Source of the DNA: Chthonobacter rhizosphaerae
Lineage (GTDB): Bacteria; Pseudomonadota; Alphaproteobacteria; Rhizobiales; Pleomorphomonadaceae
Direction of reading: 5' to 3'
Assembly (NCBI RefSeq): GCF_013839525.1
Contig: NZ_JACDIS010000006.1
Span: 62,001 to 126,000, forward strand
DNA: 64,000 nt
Numbering within the stretch: the first letter of the stretch is position 1; the number at the start of each line of letters is the position of its first letter. A program made the translations under genes and the position numbers. Shown here piece by piece: positions 48,774-58,921 of this stretch. The notes under the pieces were generated by a model. It did no database searches. It saw only the letters and a program-made list of their open reading frames with translations, and was not told the origin of the DNA.

Positions 48774-49784
48774 TCAGATGCCGGCGTCGGTCGCCTCGGC
48801 GAGCGCCCGGTCGAGCCGGGCGTGGATGGCCTCCAGGTCGACCGTATCCGGCTCGGCGATGGCGCTCAACGCCCGCGTGGCGCGCTCCAGGGCCGGGCCG
48901 GCGAGGACCGGGGCGACGGCGGCGACCGCCTCCATCTCGTCCATCAGGCCGTTGCAGTGGAGGGCGATGTCGCAGCCGGCGGTGAGGGACCGCTCGGCCC
49001 GAAGGCCGACCGCGCCCTCGAGGGCATTCATCGACACGTCGTCGGAGAGAAGGAGGCCGTCGAAACCGATCACGCCGCGGATGATCTCGTCGATCACGAT
49101 CGGCGACTGGGTGGCGGGACGGTCCGGGTCGATGGCCGTGTAGACGATATGGGCCGTCATGGCTGCGGGAAGGTCCGCGAGCGCCATGAAGGGAGCGAAA
49201 TCGAGGGCGGCGAGGTCGTCGTAGGCGGCCTCCACCACCGGCAGGTGATGATGGCTGTCCACGAGCGCCCGGCCGTGGCCGGGCATGTGCTTGATCACCG
49301 GCAGGACGCCGCCCGCCAGGAAGCCGACGGCGGCGGCGCGGCCCGCGGCCGTGACGACGGCCGGGTCGCCGGAAAAGGCGCGGTCGCCGATGACGGTGCT
49401 CTGGCCCGGCAGGCCGAGGTCGAGGCAGGGCGCGCAATCGACCGTGATGCCGGCGGCGCGCAGGTCGGCCGCCATGGCGCGGGCGGCATCGCGCACCAGG
49501 GTCAGGTCGCCCGAGGCGGCCTCCAGGAGGCGGCGGGCGGAGGGGTATTTGCGCCAGTGCGGGGCGGTCAGCCGCTGGACGCGGCCACCCTCCTGGTCGA
49601 CGAGCACAGGCGCCGCCCAGCCGACGGCGGCCCGGAAGTCGTCCGTGAGGCGGCGGACCTCGTCGGGCGCGCCCACGTTGCGGCGGAACAGGATGAGGCC
49701 CCACGGGTCGGCGTCGGCGATGAAGCGGCGCTCGGCATCGGTGAGAGCCGGACCGGAGACGCCGGTGATGAAGGCGCGGGGCAT
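48774..49784 (-). CDS. nagZ: beta-N-acetylhexosaminidase (peptidoglycan recycling)
   Basis: 336 residues, GH3 family. The signature KHMPGHGRALVDSHHHLP (about 165-182) contains the His of the flexible loop, and LLLSDDVSMNA (about 245) contains the nucleophile Asp. NagZ removes GlcNAc from cytoplasmic anhydro-muropeptides. ATG at 49784 (MPRAFITGVSG) fits the family; 24 upstream residues in frame are not conserved. Confidence 0.94.
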   Translation of the reverse strand: MPRAFITGVSGPALTDAERRFIADADPWGLILFRRNVGAPDEVRRLTDDFRAAVGWAAPVLVDQEGGRVQRLTAPHWRKYPSARRLLEAASGDLTLVRDAARAMAADLRAAGITVDCAPCLDLGLPGQSTVIGDRAFSGDPAVVTAAGRAAAVGFLAGGVLPVIKHMPGHGRALVDSHHHLPVVEAAYDDLAALDFAPFMALADLPAAMTAHIVYTAIDPDRPATQSPIVIDEIIRGVIGFDGLLLSDDVSMNALEGAVGLRAERSLTAGCDIALHCNGLMDEMEAVAAVAPVLAGPALERATRALSAIAEPDTVDLEAIHARLDRALAEATDAGI

Positions 49785-49842
49785 GACGGGCCTCTTGGGA
49801 CGTCCGCCGGCCGACAGGACCGCGGACGGGTGACGGAACGCG

Positions 49843-49879
49843 AAGGCCCGCGCCACGCCGGAGGCGCGACGCGGGCCTT
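49843..49879 (-). terminator. hairpin between the SPOR gene and nagZ
   Basis: AAGGCCCGCG (49843-49852) and CGCGGGCCTT (49870-49879) form a perfect 10-base stem with a 17-base loop that itself can pair. It lies just after the SPOR gene stop and suggests that nagZ has its own promoter. Confidence 0.65.
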
Positions 49880-49896
49880 GGACTTGATCGCCGCGC

Positions 49897-51423
49897 TCAG
49901 TTGCGGGCGATGAGGCAGTCGCCGCCGGCGGCCTTCAACTGTTCGCACAGGCTGACGGCGGCCTCGCGGGTCGGCTTGCCGACGCGGGCCCGGTAGTAGA
50001 TGCCCTTGTCGCCGAGATCGGCCCGCTGGACGTCGGGCGTCACGCCGCCGAGGATGGACGGGAACTTCTTCTGCAGCGCCTGGAAGCTGGACAGGGCGGC
50101 GGCTTCCGACCGCTGGGACGCGATCTGCACGTAGGCGGCGGCTCCGGACGCGGCCGGCGCGGCAGCGGCGGGGGCCGGGGCGGCAGCGGCGGGGGCTGGG
50201 GCGGCCGACGCGAACGGATCGGCGGTGGCGACCTGGGTGGGCGCGGCGGCCTGCGGGGCCGGCTCGGCCGGAGCGGCGGACCGGGGCACGTCCGGGCGAC
50301 GGACCGGCATGGGCGCGGTGACCTGGACCGGGGCGGCCTCGGCCACCGGCGGCTGGGCCAGGGGCTCGCCGACGGGCGTCGGCGCGGCGGCGACCGTGTC
50401 GGTCGGCGCGCCGAGCGGGGGCAGCGGCTCCATGCTGGCCGGCTGGGTGGCGACCGGAACCGCCGGCGCGTTGGCGAGCGACGCGATGGGGTCCACCTGC
50501 TCGGGGCTCGGCAGGATGCCGGCGGTGGTCATCGGGTCGCCGTCGATGCCGGGAGCGGCATCGGCCGGAGCCGGCGCGGGAGCGGCGCGGTTGGCGAGGG
50601 ACGGCGGCGGCCCGTCGGGGGATTCGATGATGGTGCCGTCCGGCTTGACGAGCACGGTGCGGACGCGGCGCGGGCCGGCGTCCACCAGTTCGGCCTCGGG
50701 CAGGACCTCGTCGCCGTTCGGCAGGATGACCCGAGAGCCCGGCACCGTGACGCCCGGCAGGTCGGGCACGGTTTCAGGACGGGCGACGAGGCGGTCCTCG
50801 CCCTTCTCGGGCAGGGCCTCGCGCGGGCTGAACACGGGCGAGGCGTCGGCCGTCTCGGCGGCCTGCTCGCTCGCGTCCGGGATCACCTTGTAGGGGCCTT
50901 CCGGAGCGCGGACGAGCTGCGGCTCGCCGATGCCGCCGACCCCGCCGATGAGGCCGTAGGCCACGCCGCCGACACCGGCGAGGACCACGAGGCCGGCCAG
51001 CGCCATCAGGCCGGACCGACGGCGCGGCGCGGGGGCGGCCCGCTCCTCGTCGTAGGAGTGCGGCGGCAGCATGCCTTCCTCGAACCGGTCCGGCTCGGAC
51101 TCGGTGAAGGAGATGAGATCGTCGGAATAGGCCTGGAGGGCGTCGTCGTCCCAGGCGTCGTAGACCTGCGGACGGCGGCCGGCGGACCGGGAGCCGTCGA
51201 GATCGACCGGCTCCATGGAGCCGTAGTCCCGATCGAACTCGGTCGCGAGCGCCTCCACCAGATCGTGGGGGGAGTTCTGGCGGCGGACGGTGGCCTGGAG
51301 ATCCTCGTCCACGAGCCGGGCCAGTTCGGCCATGGCCTCCTCGTCATCCCAGCCGTGGTGCCCGTGGGCGCCGGCGGGATGGACGGGTTCCTGGAACTTG
51401 TGGGCGCGACGCATGTTGAACAT
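49897..51423 (-). CDS. SPOR domain-containing membrane protein
   Basis: 508 residues. A cytoplasmic Asp/Glu-rich part (about 1-135), one membrane helix (about 140-165, LMALAGLVVLAGVGGVAYGL), a long periplasmic Pro/Ala-rich stretch (about 170-425) and a C-terminal SPOR domain (about 428-508; YVQIASQRSEAAALSSFQAL). SPOR domains bind denuded glycan strands at the division septum. In alphaproteobacteria this gene lies between nagZ and argS, as here. Confidence 0.88.
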   Translation of the reverse strand: MFNMRRAHKFQEPVHPAGAHGHHGWDDEEAMAELARLVDEDLQATVRRQNSPHDLVEALATEFDRDYGSMEPVDLDGSRSAGRRPQVYDAWDDDALQAYSDDLISFTESEPDRFEEGMLPPHSYDEERAAPAPRRRSGLMALAGLVVLAGVGGVAYGLIGGVGGIGEPQLVRAPEGPYKVIPDASEQAAETADASPVFSPREALPEKGEDRLVARPETVPDLPGVTVPGSRVILPNGDEVLPEAELVDAGPRRVRTVLVKPDGTIIESPDGPPPSLANRAAPAPAPADAAPGIDGDPMTTAGILPSPEQVDPIASLANAPAVPVATQPASMEPLPPLGAPTDTVAAAPTPVGEPLAQPPVAEAAPVQVTAPMPVRRPDVPRSAAPAEPAPQAAAPTQVATADPFASAAPAPAAAAPAPAAAAPAASGAAAYVQIASQRSEAAALSSFQALQKKFPSILGGVTPDVQRADLGDKGIYYRARVGKPTREAAVSLCEQLKAAGGDCLIARN

Positions 51424-51503
51424 CGGGTACGGGTCTTTCTGTCACCGACCTTCGTCCATCCGCGTTCAGGCTGCGGCTCGACGACGATCGTTGGTGCCGA
51501 CGG

Positions 51504-53255
51504 TCAACGCATTTCGTCCGGGGCATTCACGCCGAGTATACCGAGACCCGACTGAATAACAATCATAACGGCCCGGACGAGAGCGAGACGGGCTCGGGTC
51601 GAGACTGGATCAACAGGGTTAACGAACCGCAAACGCGGCTGGTCCTTGCCCCTGTTCCAGTGCCCGTGGAAATCCCCCGACAGGTCGTAGAGATAGAACG
51701 CGATCCGGTGCGGCTCGTGCGCCTCCGCGGCGCTCTCCACCACGCGCGGGAACTCGGCGAGACGCCGGATGAGGGCGAGCTCTGCCGGGTCGTCCAGTGT
51801 CTCGAACGGGGCGTCCGCCGGGTCGGCGTCGGCGAGGTCCGGCGCCTGCTCGCGCGCCTGGCGGAAGATCGAGTGGCAGCGCGCGTGGGCGTACTGGACG
51901 TAGAAGACCGCGTTGTCCTTGGACTGCTCCTTGACCTTCACGAAGTCGAAGTCGAGCGGCGCGTCGTTCTTGCGCATCAGCATCATGAAGCGGACGGCGT
52001 CGCGGCCGACTTCCTCCACCACCTCGCGCAGGGTGATGAAGTCGCCGGAGCGCTTGGACATCTTCACCGGCTCGCCGGCCCGGTAGAGCTTCACGAGCTG
52101 GCAGAGGCGCACGACCACCTTGGCCTTGCCGCCCGAGATGGCGTTGCCGACGGCCTCCAGGCGCTTGACGTAGCCGCCGTGATCGGCGCCGAGGATGAAG
52201 ATCATCTCGTCGAAGCCGCGCTGGACCTTGGAGCGCATGTAGGCGACGTCGGCGGCGAAATAGGTGTAGCTGCCGTCGGACTTCTGGAGCGGCCGGTCGA
52301 TGTCGTCGCCGTATGCGGACGCCCGGAAGAGGGTCTGCTCCCGGTCCTCCCAGTCGTCCGGCAACTGTCCCTTGGGCGGCGGCAGACTGCCCTGGTAGAC
52401 GAGGCCGCGGCCGCGGAAGTCCTCGATCATGGCGTCGATCTCGGACGGGGCGGTCCCGGTCCGGTCGTGGAGGGACTTCTCGGAGAAGAAGACCTCGTGC
52501 TCGACGCCGAGGATGGCGAGATCCTCGCGGATCATGTCCATCATCATGACGACGGCGACCGGCTTGACGAGCGGCATCCAGTCCGCCTCGTCCATGGCGA
52601 GGAGGCCGTCTCCGTGGGCGGCCTTCAGGGCCTCGCCGACGGGGACGAGATAGTCGCCCGGATAGAGGCCCTCGGGGATCTCGATGGTCTCGCCAAGGGC
52701 TTCCCGGTAGCGCAGGAAGGCGGAGCGGGCGAGGACGTCGATCTGCCCGCCGGCGTCGTTGATGTAGTATTCCTTGGTGACGTCGTTGCCCGCGAAGGCG
52801 AGAAGGCCGGCGAGCGCGTCGCCCACCACCGCGCCGCGGCAGTGGCCGACGTGCATGGGGCCGGTCGGGTTGGCGGAGACGTACTCCACGTTGACCTTGT
52901 GGCCGCGGCCGAGGGCCGAGCGGCCGTAGCCGGCCGGATCGGACACGATGGCCTTGACGAGGCCGGCCCAGAAGCCGGGCGCGATCTTCAGGTTGATGAA
53001 GCCTGGGCCGGCGACGTCGACGGCCTCCACGTCCGCGTCGGCGCGGAGCGCGGCGGCGATCGCCTCGGCGAGGTCGCGCGGCTTGCGGCCGAGCGGCTTG
53101 GCCAGCACCATGGCGGCGTTGGTGGCGATGTCGCCGTGGCTGGCGTCGCGGGGCGGCTCCACGGCGACGCGGCCGAGGTCGGCCTCGGCCACGCCGAGAT
53201 CGAGCCCGCGGATCGCCGCCCGGATCCGATCGCCGAACACCTGGAACACGTTCAT
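51504..53255 (-). CDS. argS: arginyl-tRNA synthetase
   Basis: 583 residues. The N-terminal Add1 domain (about 1-100), the HIGH motif in [13 protein letters not shown] (about 125-137) and KMSK in VKMSKRSG (about 370) are visible; the anticodon-binding DALR domain ends the protein. It is a class I enzyme that needs tRNA to activate arginine. ATG at 53255 is preferred over an upstream one at 53270. Confidence 0.97.
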   Translation of the reverse strand: MNVFQVFGDRIRAAIRGLDLGVAEADLGRVAVEPPRDASHGDIATNAAMVLAKPLGRKPRDLAEAIAAALRADADVEAVDVAGPGFINLKIAPGFWAGLVKAIVSDPAGYGRSALGRGHKVNVEYVSANPTGPMHVGHCRGAVVGDALAGLLAFAGNDVTKEYYINDAGGQIDVLARSAFLRYREALGETIEIPEGLYPGDYLVPVGEALKAAHGDGLLAMDEADWMPLVKPVAVVMMMDMIREDLAILGVEHEVFFSEKSLHDRTGTAPSEIDAMIEDFRGRGLVYQGSLPPPKGQLPDDWEDREQTLFRASAYGDDIDRPLQKSDGSYTYFAADVAYMRSKVQRGFDEMIFILGADHGGYVKRLEAVGNAISGGKAKVVVRLCQLVKLYRAGEPVKMSKRSGDFITLREVVEEVGRDAVRFMMLMRKNDAPLDFDFVKVKEQSKDNAVFYVQYAHARCHSIFRQAREQAPDLADADPADAPFETLDDPAELALIRRLAEFPRVVESAAEAHEPHRIAFYLYDLSGDFHGHWNRGKDQPRLRFVNPVDPVSTRARLALVRAVMIVIQSGLGILGVNAPDEMR

Positions 53256-53293
53256 CGCCACACCTGCCAAAAACCCGGAAAACCGAGGCTCGC

Positions 53294-54511
53294 CTAGCGC
53301 AATTCCGGTGTGGCGTCAAACCAGCGCCGGTGCTCCTGGACGGCGAAGCGGTCGGTCATCCCGGCGATGTAGTCGCCCACCCGGCGGGCGAGCGTGTGGT
53401 CGTCGCAGGCCTCCAGGCCGGCGCGCCATTCGTCCGGCAGGGTGTCGGGCCGGGCGACGAAATGGTCGTAGAGGTCGCGGACGATGAGGTCCGCGTTGGC
53501 GCGCACGCGCACCACGTCCGGGTGGCGGTAGACGTGCGGGAAGAGGAAGGCCTTGATGGCCTTGTCGACCGCCGCGATCGGCGCCGAGAAGGTGGCGAGC
53601 GCGCGCCCCGCCGCCCGGACGTCGTCGGCGCACTGGGGCTTCACGGCGTCGAGGTTGTGGATCGCGACGGTGATGACGTCCTCCACCATGGCGGTGATCA
53701 GCCGGCGGGTGAGTTCGTGGATGGTGCGGTTGCGGTCGAGGCCGGGATAGCGGGCCGCGATGGTGGCGAGGAAGCCGCCGATGAGCGGCAGGTCCGTCAG
53801 GTCGGCGAGGTCGAAGAGGCCCGCGCGAAGGCCGTCGTCGATGTCGTGGGCGTTGTAGGCGATGTCGTCCGCGATGGCGGCGACCTGGGCCTCCAGGCTC
53901 GGCCAGGTGTGGAGGTCGAGGTCGCGCCAGGCGGGATAGCTCGTGAGCGCGAGCGGCAGGCCGCGGGCGGCGTAGCGCGGCACCGGGTTGCCGGCGGGGT
54001 CGATCATGGGGCCGTTGTGCTTGACGAGGCCCTCCAGGGTCTCCCACGAGAGGTTGAGGCCGTCGAACTCGGCGTAGTGGTTCTCCAGCAGCGTGACGAT
54101 GCGCAGGGACTGGGCGTTGTGGTCGAAGCCGCCGTGGTCCTCCAGGCAGGCGTCGAGCGCATCCTCGCCGGTGTGGCCGAAGGGCGTGTGGCCGAGATCG
54201 TGGGCGAGCGCCAGGGCCTCGGCGAGGTCCTCGTCGAGGCGGAGCGCGCGGGCGAGCGCGCGGGCGATCTGGGCCACCTCGATGGTGTGGGTGAGGCGGG
54301 TGCGGAAGTGGTCGCCCTCGTGGTAGACGAACACCTGCGTCTTGTGCTTCAGCCGCCGGAAGGCGGTGGAGTGGATGATGCGGTCGCGGTCGCGCTGGAA
54401 GGGCGTGCGCGTGGGGCTCGCCGGCTCGTCCTTCAGGCGACCGCGCGTGCGGGCGGGGTCCACGGCGTAGCGCGCCCGCGGTTCCACGCCGAAGCCCAGT
54501 GTGACGACCAC
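53294..54511 (-). CDS. dgt: deoxyguanosinetriphosphate triphosphohydrolase-like protein
   Basis: 405 residues, an HD-domain dNTPase of the short (type 2) class. [13 protein letters not shown] (about 70), [15 protein letters not shown] (about 98) and the downstream Asp in [11 protein letters not shown] give the HD metal site. It hydrolyses dNTPs to nucleosides and triphosphate. The start is a GTG at 54511 with GGAGG just upstream. It is divergent from erpA. Confidence 0.92.
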   Translation of the reverse strand: MVVTLGFGVEPRARYAVDPARTRGRLKDEPASPTRTPFQRDRDRIIHSTAFRRLKHKTQVFVYHEGDHFRTRLTHTIEVAQIARALARALRLDEDLAEALALAHDLGHTPFGHTGEDALDACLEDHGGFDHNAQSLRIVTLLENHYAEFDGLNLSWETLEGLVKHNGPMIDPAGNPVPRYAARGLPLALTSYPAWRDLDLHTWPSLEAQVAAIADDIAYNAHDIDDGLRAGLFDLADLTDLPLIGGFLATIAARYPGLDRNRTIHELTRRLITAMVEDVITVAIHNLDAVKPQCADDVRAAGRALATFSAPIAAVDKAIKAFLFPHVYRHPDVVRVRANADLIVRDLYDHFVARPDTLPDEWRAGLEACDDHTLARRVGDYIAGMTDRFAVQEHRRWFDATPELR

Positions 54512-54571
54512 GCACCCTCCCCGACCGGCCACGCCGGCGCCGTCCGCATGCCTGACGGTCGTTGCGGTCGA

Positions 54572-54600
54572 TTGACCGTTCCGTCTTGGCTACTTACCTA
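54572..54600 (+). promoter_or_regulatory. candidate promoter for erpA
   Basis: TTGACC (54572-54577), 17 bases, TACCTA (54595-54600), 79 bases before the erpA start. Both boxes are one or two bases from consensus and the spacing is optimal. Confidence 0.5.
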
Positions 54601-54679
54601 TTGGCAGACGAAGATGACAAGCCGGCTGCAGGTTCCAGGCGGAACCCTCCTCGCGGCCGCGAGAGGACAGAGGTCGCCG

Positions 54680-55021
54680 ATGACCGTGGACGCGATCGAC
54701 AGCGTGATGCTCACGGACCGTGCCGCGCGCCGGATCCGCAAGATCATGGACAAGGACCCGACGGCGGGCGCGCTGCGCGTCTCGGTGGAGGGCGGCGGCT
54801 GCTCGGGCTTCTCGTACAAGTTCGACCTGACCGACGCCCGCGCGGAGGACGACCTGGTGATCGAGAAGGACGGCGCGACCGTGCTGATCGACCCGACCTC
54901 CCTGCCCTTCATGGCCGGCTCGGAGATCGACTTCGTGGACGACCTGATGGGCCAGTCGTTCCAGATCCGCAACCCGAACGCCACCGCGTCCTGCGGCTGC
55001 GGCACCAGCTTCGCGATCTGA
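54680..55021 (+). CDS. erpA: iron-sulfur cluster insertion protein ErpA
   Basis: 113 residues, A-type carrier. The three cluster-binding cysteines are in EGGGCSGFSYKF (about 36) and in the C-terminal SCGCGTSFAI. It delivers Fe-S clusters to apoproteins. After the stop there is a 13-base repeat (CCGGGCGGCGCTC twice) before the convergent next gene. Confidence 0.93.
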   Translation: MTVDAIDSVMLTDRAARRIRKIMDKDPTAGALRVSVEGGGCSGFSYKFDLTDARAEDDLVIEKDGATVLIDPTSLPFMAGSEIDFVDDLMGQSFQIRNPNATASCGCGTSFAI

Positions 55022-55054
55022 CCCGGTTCCGGGCGGCGCTCCTCCGGGCGGCGC

Positions 55055-55876
55055 TCAGGCGAGGTCGAGCGCCACGTCGTCGATGGCGACCACGTGGTGG
55101 ACGCGCGCCGTGTCCGGGCTCTCCTCGCCGTAGGGCGCGACGGTCCACTCCCAGCTTTCCGTCTCCTCCGGCAGCGTGACGCCGTGGAGGACATCCTGCT
55201 CGTCGATCACGTTGCCCTCGCGGTCGACCACCACGTAATCCGTGTCCGTGACGAGAACCGACCGGCAGGACATGCCGGCGAGCGAATAGACGTGCGCGGC
55301 GACGAGCTGGCGCGTCACGTCGGGCGGGACGGTGAACTTCGGGTCGACGGTCTCGGCCCGGCGGGACGGCGTGAAGGCGAGCTGCGACAGGAGGTTGGCC
55401 GAGACGACCAGGTCCACCTCGGGCATGCGGCGCACGAAGGCGAGCGGGTCCAGCCGGCCGCCGATCTCGCCGCCGGTGACGGCCCGGCGGAAGCGCTCGC
55501 GCTTCAGGGCCTCGTCGAAGCCGGACAGATCGGCGGTCACGAACTCCACGTTCCGCCAGCCCTTGCGCCAGACCGCGAGCCGGACGGCGGCGAGATGGAC
55601 CGCGTCGACGAGGACCACCTTGCCGAACATGGACGCCATGCGGTCGATCGGCACGTCGTCCAGAAGGCCGGAGCCGAGGACGACCGCGGTGCGCCTTCGG
55701 GTGACCGCGTCGATCGCCCTGTCGACCGCCGCCCGCGACCGCGCCTTGTGGGGCGCCCACGCCGCGCGGAAGCGCCGGGAGCGCGACCAGAGGCTCACCT
55801 TGTCGGCGAGCAGCCCGCTGCGGCGGGCCTCCAGCGTGGCGGGGGTGACGAGGGCGTGGGCGAGTTCGGAGAGCAT
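55055..55876 (-). CDS. conserved protein with SAM-methyltransferase-like fold, unknown function
   Basis: 273 residues, not assigned to a named family. A Rossmann-like start, TAVVLGSGLLDDVPIDRM (about 62-80), is followed by KVVLVDAVHLAAVRLA, where an Asp ends a second strand, and by VDLVVSANLLSQLAF (about 150). These positions correspond to motifs I, II and IV of class I methyltransferases, but the GxGxG motif is weak. ATG at 55876 begins MLSELAHALVTPATLE. It lies between erpA and xth, convergent with erpA. Confidence 0.6.
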   Translation of the reverse strand: MLSELAHALVTPATLEARRSGLLADKVSLWSRSRRFRAAWAPHKARSRAAVDRAIDAVTRRRTAVVLGSGLLDDVPIDRMASMFGKVVLVDAVHLAAVRLAVWRKGWRNVEFVTADLSGFDEALKRERFRRAVTGGEIGGRLDPLAFVRRMPEVDLVVSANLLSQLAFTPSRRAETVDPKFTVPPDVTRQLVAAHVYSLAGMSCRSVLVTDTDYVVVDREGNVIDEQDVLHGVTLPEETESWEWTVAPYGEESPDTARVHHVVAIDDVALDLA

Positions 55877-56081
55877 CGGGAGAGCGGGCGATTCGGCGGG
55901 GAGACGATAGCACCTGAGGCGGGGGCGAGGGGCGGGAAGGAATGCGGGGGTGGTCCGCCTGCGCAGACCGGGACGGTGGAGGGTGGAGGGTCGGGCATCT
56001 TTTCCTTCGGCGGCGGATCTGTATAGCTCCAGCGGGTGTGGCCGCGCCGGCGGCCGTCTTGTCCGAGCACTGGAGCCCCGC

Positions 56082-56873
56082 ATGCGGATCGCCACCTGGA
56101 ACATCAACGGGGTCAAGGCCCGGATCGAGACGGCGCTGAGCTGGCTCGGGGAGGCGTCGCCGGACGTCGTGTGCCTGCAGGAGATCAAGTCGGTGGACGA
56201 GGCCTTTCCGAGGGCCGAGTTCGAGCGGCTGGGCTACAACGTGGAGACCCACGGGCAGAAGGGGTTCAACGGCGTCGCGATCCTGTCGAAGCTGCCGTTC
56301 GACGAGGTGAACCGGGGGCTGCCGGGCGACGACGAGGACGCGCAGGCGCGGTTCATCGAGGGCGTGTTCTCGGTGAAGGGCGGCGTGATCCGGGTGGTGT
56401 CGCTCTACCTGCCGAACGGCAATCCGATCGGCACGGAGAAGTTCGACTACAAGATCGCCTGGATGCGCCGGCTGGAGGCCTTCGCGCGGGACAGGCTGGC
56501 GCTGGAGGAGCCGACGGTGCTCGCCGGCGACTACAACGTGATTCCCGACGCCAAGGACGTCCACGACCCGCGCGCCTGGATGAACGACGCCCTGTTCCAG
56601 CCGGAGAGCCGGATGGCGTTCCGCTCGCTCCTCAACCTCGGCTACACGGACGCGCTCCGGGCGACGGACGATTCGCCGGGCCGGTACACGTTCTGGGACT
56701 ATCAGGCCGGCGCGTGGCAGAAGAACTGGGGCATCCGGATCGACCACCTGCTGCTGTCGCCCCAGGCGGCGGACCGGCTGGAGGCGTGCGAGATCGTCAG
56801 CCACGTGCGCGGCTGGGAGAAGCCGAGCGACCACGTGCCGGTGGTGGCGAGGCTGCGGTTCGAGGCGCCCTGA
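56082..56873 (+). CDS. xth: exodeoxyribonuclease III
   Basis: 263 residues, EEP-fold AP endonuclease. Catalytic residues are seen in WNINGVKAR (Asn 7), LQEIKS (Glu 34), AGDYNVIP (Asp and Asn at about 150) and PSDHVPV (Asp-His at about 254). It cleaves at abasic sites and degrades 3' ends in base excision repair. ATG at 56082 matches the family start MRIATWNINGV. Confidence 0.95.
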   Translation: MRIATWNINGVKARIETALSWLGEASPDVVCLQEIKSVDEAFPRAEFERLGYNVETHGQKGFNGVAILSKLPFDEVNRGLPGDDEDAQARFIEGVFSVKGGVIRVVSLYLPNGNPIGTEKFDYKIAWMRRLEAFARDRLALEEPTVLAGDYNVIPDAKDVHDPRAWMNDALFQPESRMAFRSLLNLGYTDALRATDDSPGRYTFWDYQAGAWQKNWGIRIDHLLLSPQAADRLEACEIVSHVRGWEKPSDHVPVVARLRFEAP

Positions 56874-56997
56874 GGGCCCGCCGGACGGAAGGCGGTTATA
56901 TACTTGAGCCGGCCTTTTTGCTGGAGTCAGCCATACGCAGGTTTAGATTTAGGTTCGTTCTTCGGCTCGCGCGATTGCTCAACGTGCTAATGAGCAT

Positions 56998-57321
56998 TCA
57001 CGAGAGTTTTTTTGCTTTCGGGAAGAACGATAGCAGCACATTTCTATCTGGCACCACGCCGAAGTAAGCTCCAGACATATCTGTCGGGTCGAAAACAAAG
57101 ACCATGTCATCGGCTTCGCTCAGGCCAGCAAACACCATTTCTGCAAAACCATAAGTATCGAGAGACGATTCAACTAAAATGAATGAAGTTGTCCCATCCC
57201 AAAAACTCAAACCATTCGTCCGCGCATTCTCTATTAACCTAAGTCTACGCTCATTGTAGGTCTTGCCCTTAACAGTCTTATCGGCAATCCGGAACGTCAC
57301 GCAGTAAGTAAAACCAGCCAT
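56998..57321 (-). CDS. low-GC orphan protein of unknown function
   Basis: 107 residues, no family recognised. It is soluble, with a beta-rich start (FTYCVTFRIADKTVKGKTYN) and a C-terminal VFDPTDMSGAYFGVVPDR. The gene and its flanks (about 56880-57420) have a much lower GC content than everything around them and use codons such as TTT, AAA and ATA that its neighbours avoid. That suggests recent acquisition. No mobile gene is adjacent. The start codon at 57321 has a GGAGGGTGGG-type purine stretch upstream. Confidence 0.6.
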   Translation of the reverse strand: MAGFTYCVTFRIADKTVKGKTYNERRLRLIENARTNGLSFWDGTTSFILVESSLDTYGFAEMVFAGLSEADDMVFVFDPTDMSGAYFGVVPDRNVLLSFFPKAKKLS

Positions 57322-57419
57322 CCCACCCTCCGAGACTCAAAGGTTGTGAACCTCGGTAACCATACATCTAATTCGGGTGGTGCGGGAGGTACATAATCTC
57401 CAAACCGAAAGCCGTTGGC

Positions 57420-58265
57420 CTACTGGCCGGCGGCGATGATGGACTGGTTGTCGGCGAGCCACTGGTCGGCCAGACGGGTGGCCTTGCGGCGGACGTCCTC
57501 GCTGGCGACGGCGAAGGCCTTCTCGTGCTCGAGCCGCACGAATTCCTCGTCGCGGCCGGTGGCGCGCGAGTGCTTGAGGGCGATCGTCAGCCACATGAGG
57601 CCGTGCACCGGGTTGGGCTCGATGTCCTCGCCGTTGAACAGCATGCTGCCGAGACGGGCCTGGGCGTCCACCTGACCCTTGCGGGCCGCGAGCAGGAACC
57701 AGCGCGCGGCCTGACGGGGATCCCGCTCGCCGCCGATGCCGTCGAGGAACATGCGGCCGAGGTTCACCTGGGCGAGCGCGTCGCCGAAGTAGGACGCCGC
57801 GTAGGTGAAGATCTCCCGCGCCCGGTTCATGTTCGGCCGGAGCGCGTTGTCGATCCCGGTCATGTAGTAGGAGCCGATCTCCACGAAGGCGTTGGACACG
57901 AACGGCGCCTGGGGCGACGTGGGGCTGTCCTCCGCGTGGGCGGCGACGACCTGGTTGAAGTAGTCGAAGGCCTTGAGGTCGTCCTCCTCGACGCCGTCGC
58001 CGTTCTGGTACATGCGGCCGAGCTTCCACTGGGCGGCCGGATGACCGCTCTGGGCGGCGGCCTGGAGACCGTCGAGCGCGGAGGCGGTGTCGCCGGCGTA
58101 ATAGGCGCGGGTGCCTTCGCGGAAGGCTTCGATGACGTCCTGGTCGCTCCAGTTCTGCGAGCCTTCGCCCGGCAGGTCGAATGCCGCCGCCGGCGACGCG
58201 CAGAGCGCCATGCTGACGCAAAGGGCCATCCAACCGTTCACTGCCACCTGCCCGACCTTCGCCAT
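57420..58265 (-). CDS. exoR: periplasmic Sel1-repeat protein, ExoR-like
   Basis: 281 residues. Signal peptide (hydrophobic 8-25, cleavage after PAAA-FDL). At least four Sel1 (TPR-like) repeats follow: AQWKLGRMYQNGDGVEEDD (about 77), AQVNLGRMFLDGIGGERDP (about 167), AARWFLLAARKGQVDAQARL (about 188) and LFNGEDIEPNPVHGLMWL. Length, signal peptide and repeat layout match rhizobial ExoR, the periplasmic inhibitor of the ExoS-ChvI two-component system that controls exopolysaccharide and motility. ExoS and ChvI are not in the window. The name is from remembered similarity and needs confirmation. Confidence 0.68.
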   Translation of the reverse strand: MAKVGQVAVNGWMALCVSMALCASPAAAFDLPGEGSQNWSDQDVIEAFREGTRAYYAGDTASALDGLQAAAQSGHPAAQWKLGRMYQNGDGVEEDDLKAFDYFNQVVAAHAEDSPTSPQAPFVSNAFVEIGSYYMTGIDNALRPNMNRAREIFTYAASYFGDALAQVNLGRMFLDGIGGERDPRQAARWFLLAARKGQVDAQARLGSMLFNGEDIEPNPVHGLMWLTIALKHSRATGRDEEFVRLEHEKAFAVASEDVRRKATRLADQWLADNQSIIAAGQ

Positions 58266-58921
58266 GCCCGTTCTTCTCGCAAGCCCTACGCGCCCTTCTG
58301 GACGCTTCGGCGACATGTGGAAGGCGCACAGACCCGCAACCCGCCCCGCGACAGTGGCCGCGGGCCGATGCGTACCAGCATCGTCAATGGGATACGGTCT
58401 TTCCTCCACCCAAGCCCACCGTGACACGCGACCCGTAAACGCCGAGTTCTCTTCTACGTCGGCCGAAGTTGCCGCATGACGTTCCGGCAGGTGCGAAAGA
58501 CGCAGGACGCGCCTCCCAGCATTCCGCCAGGACGAAACCCGGACCACGTCAACGTCCCGTGCCCCGATCGTGCCACCATTGAACAGATTTTCGGCATTTC
58601 TACGGCCACGCCGGACAGTCTTCTTGAGGGCGCCGAGAACTGATCGGCTGGTGAAGAATGCGTTGCCGACGACCGAGTCGCGCGCACGCCCTTTACCGAT
58701 CTTCGATGACCCGTGACGCGGATCCTGTTCCGCTTCTTCTGCCCAGACCGCCAACAAACGCATTCGACCACCTCGGATCGAACCTTCGGCTTCCTGTGCC
58801 GAGCCCCGGTTTCGATCTCACGCCCCGGGAGGGACGCTCACGCCGGAAAATGGCTGAATAGGGGCACGACCGCCGGCCCGCGGGAGGCGATCGCGAGTCG
58901 ACATGAACTGTTGCTGAATCG
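58266..58921. other. 656-base gap upstream of the exoR-like gene
   Basis: Both flanking genes are on the minus strand, so this holds the exoR-like promoter and the end of the preceding gene. GC is slightly lower than in the flanks. Open frames on both strands are short or continue from neighbours; no RNA gene, repeat or operator was seen. Confidence 0.5.

Noticed and set aside
47845-49704. Large open frame fused upstream of scpB
   Set aside because: It overlaps scpA and nagZ in another frame and is Arg/Pro/Gly-rich shadow sequence. scpB begins at 47844.
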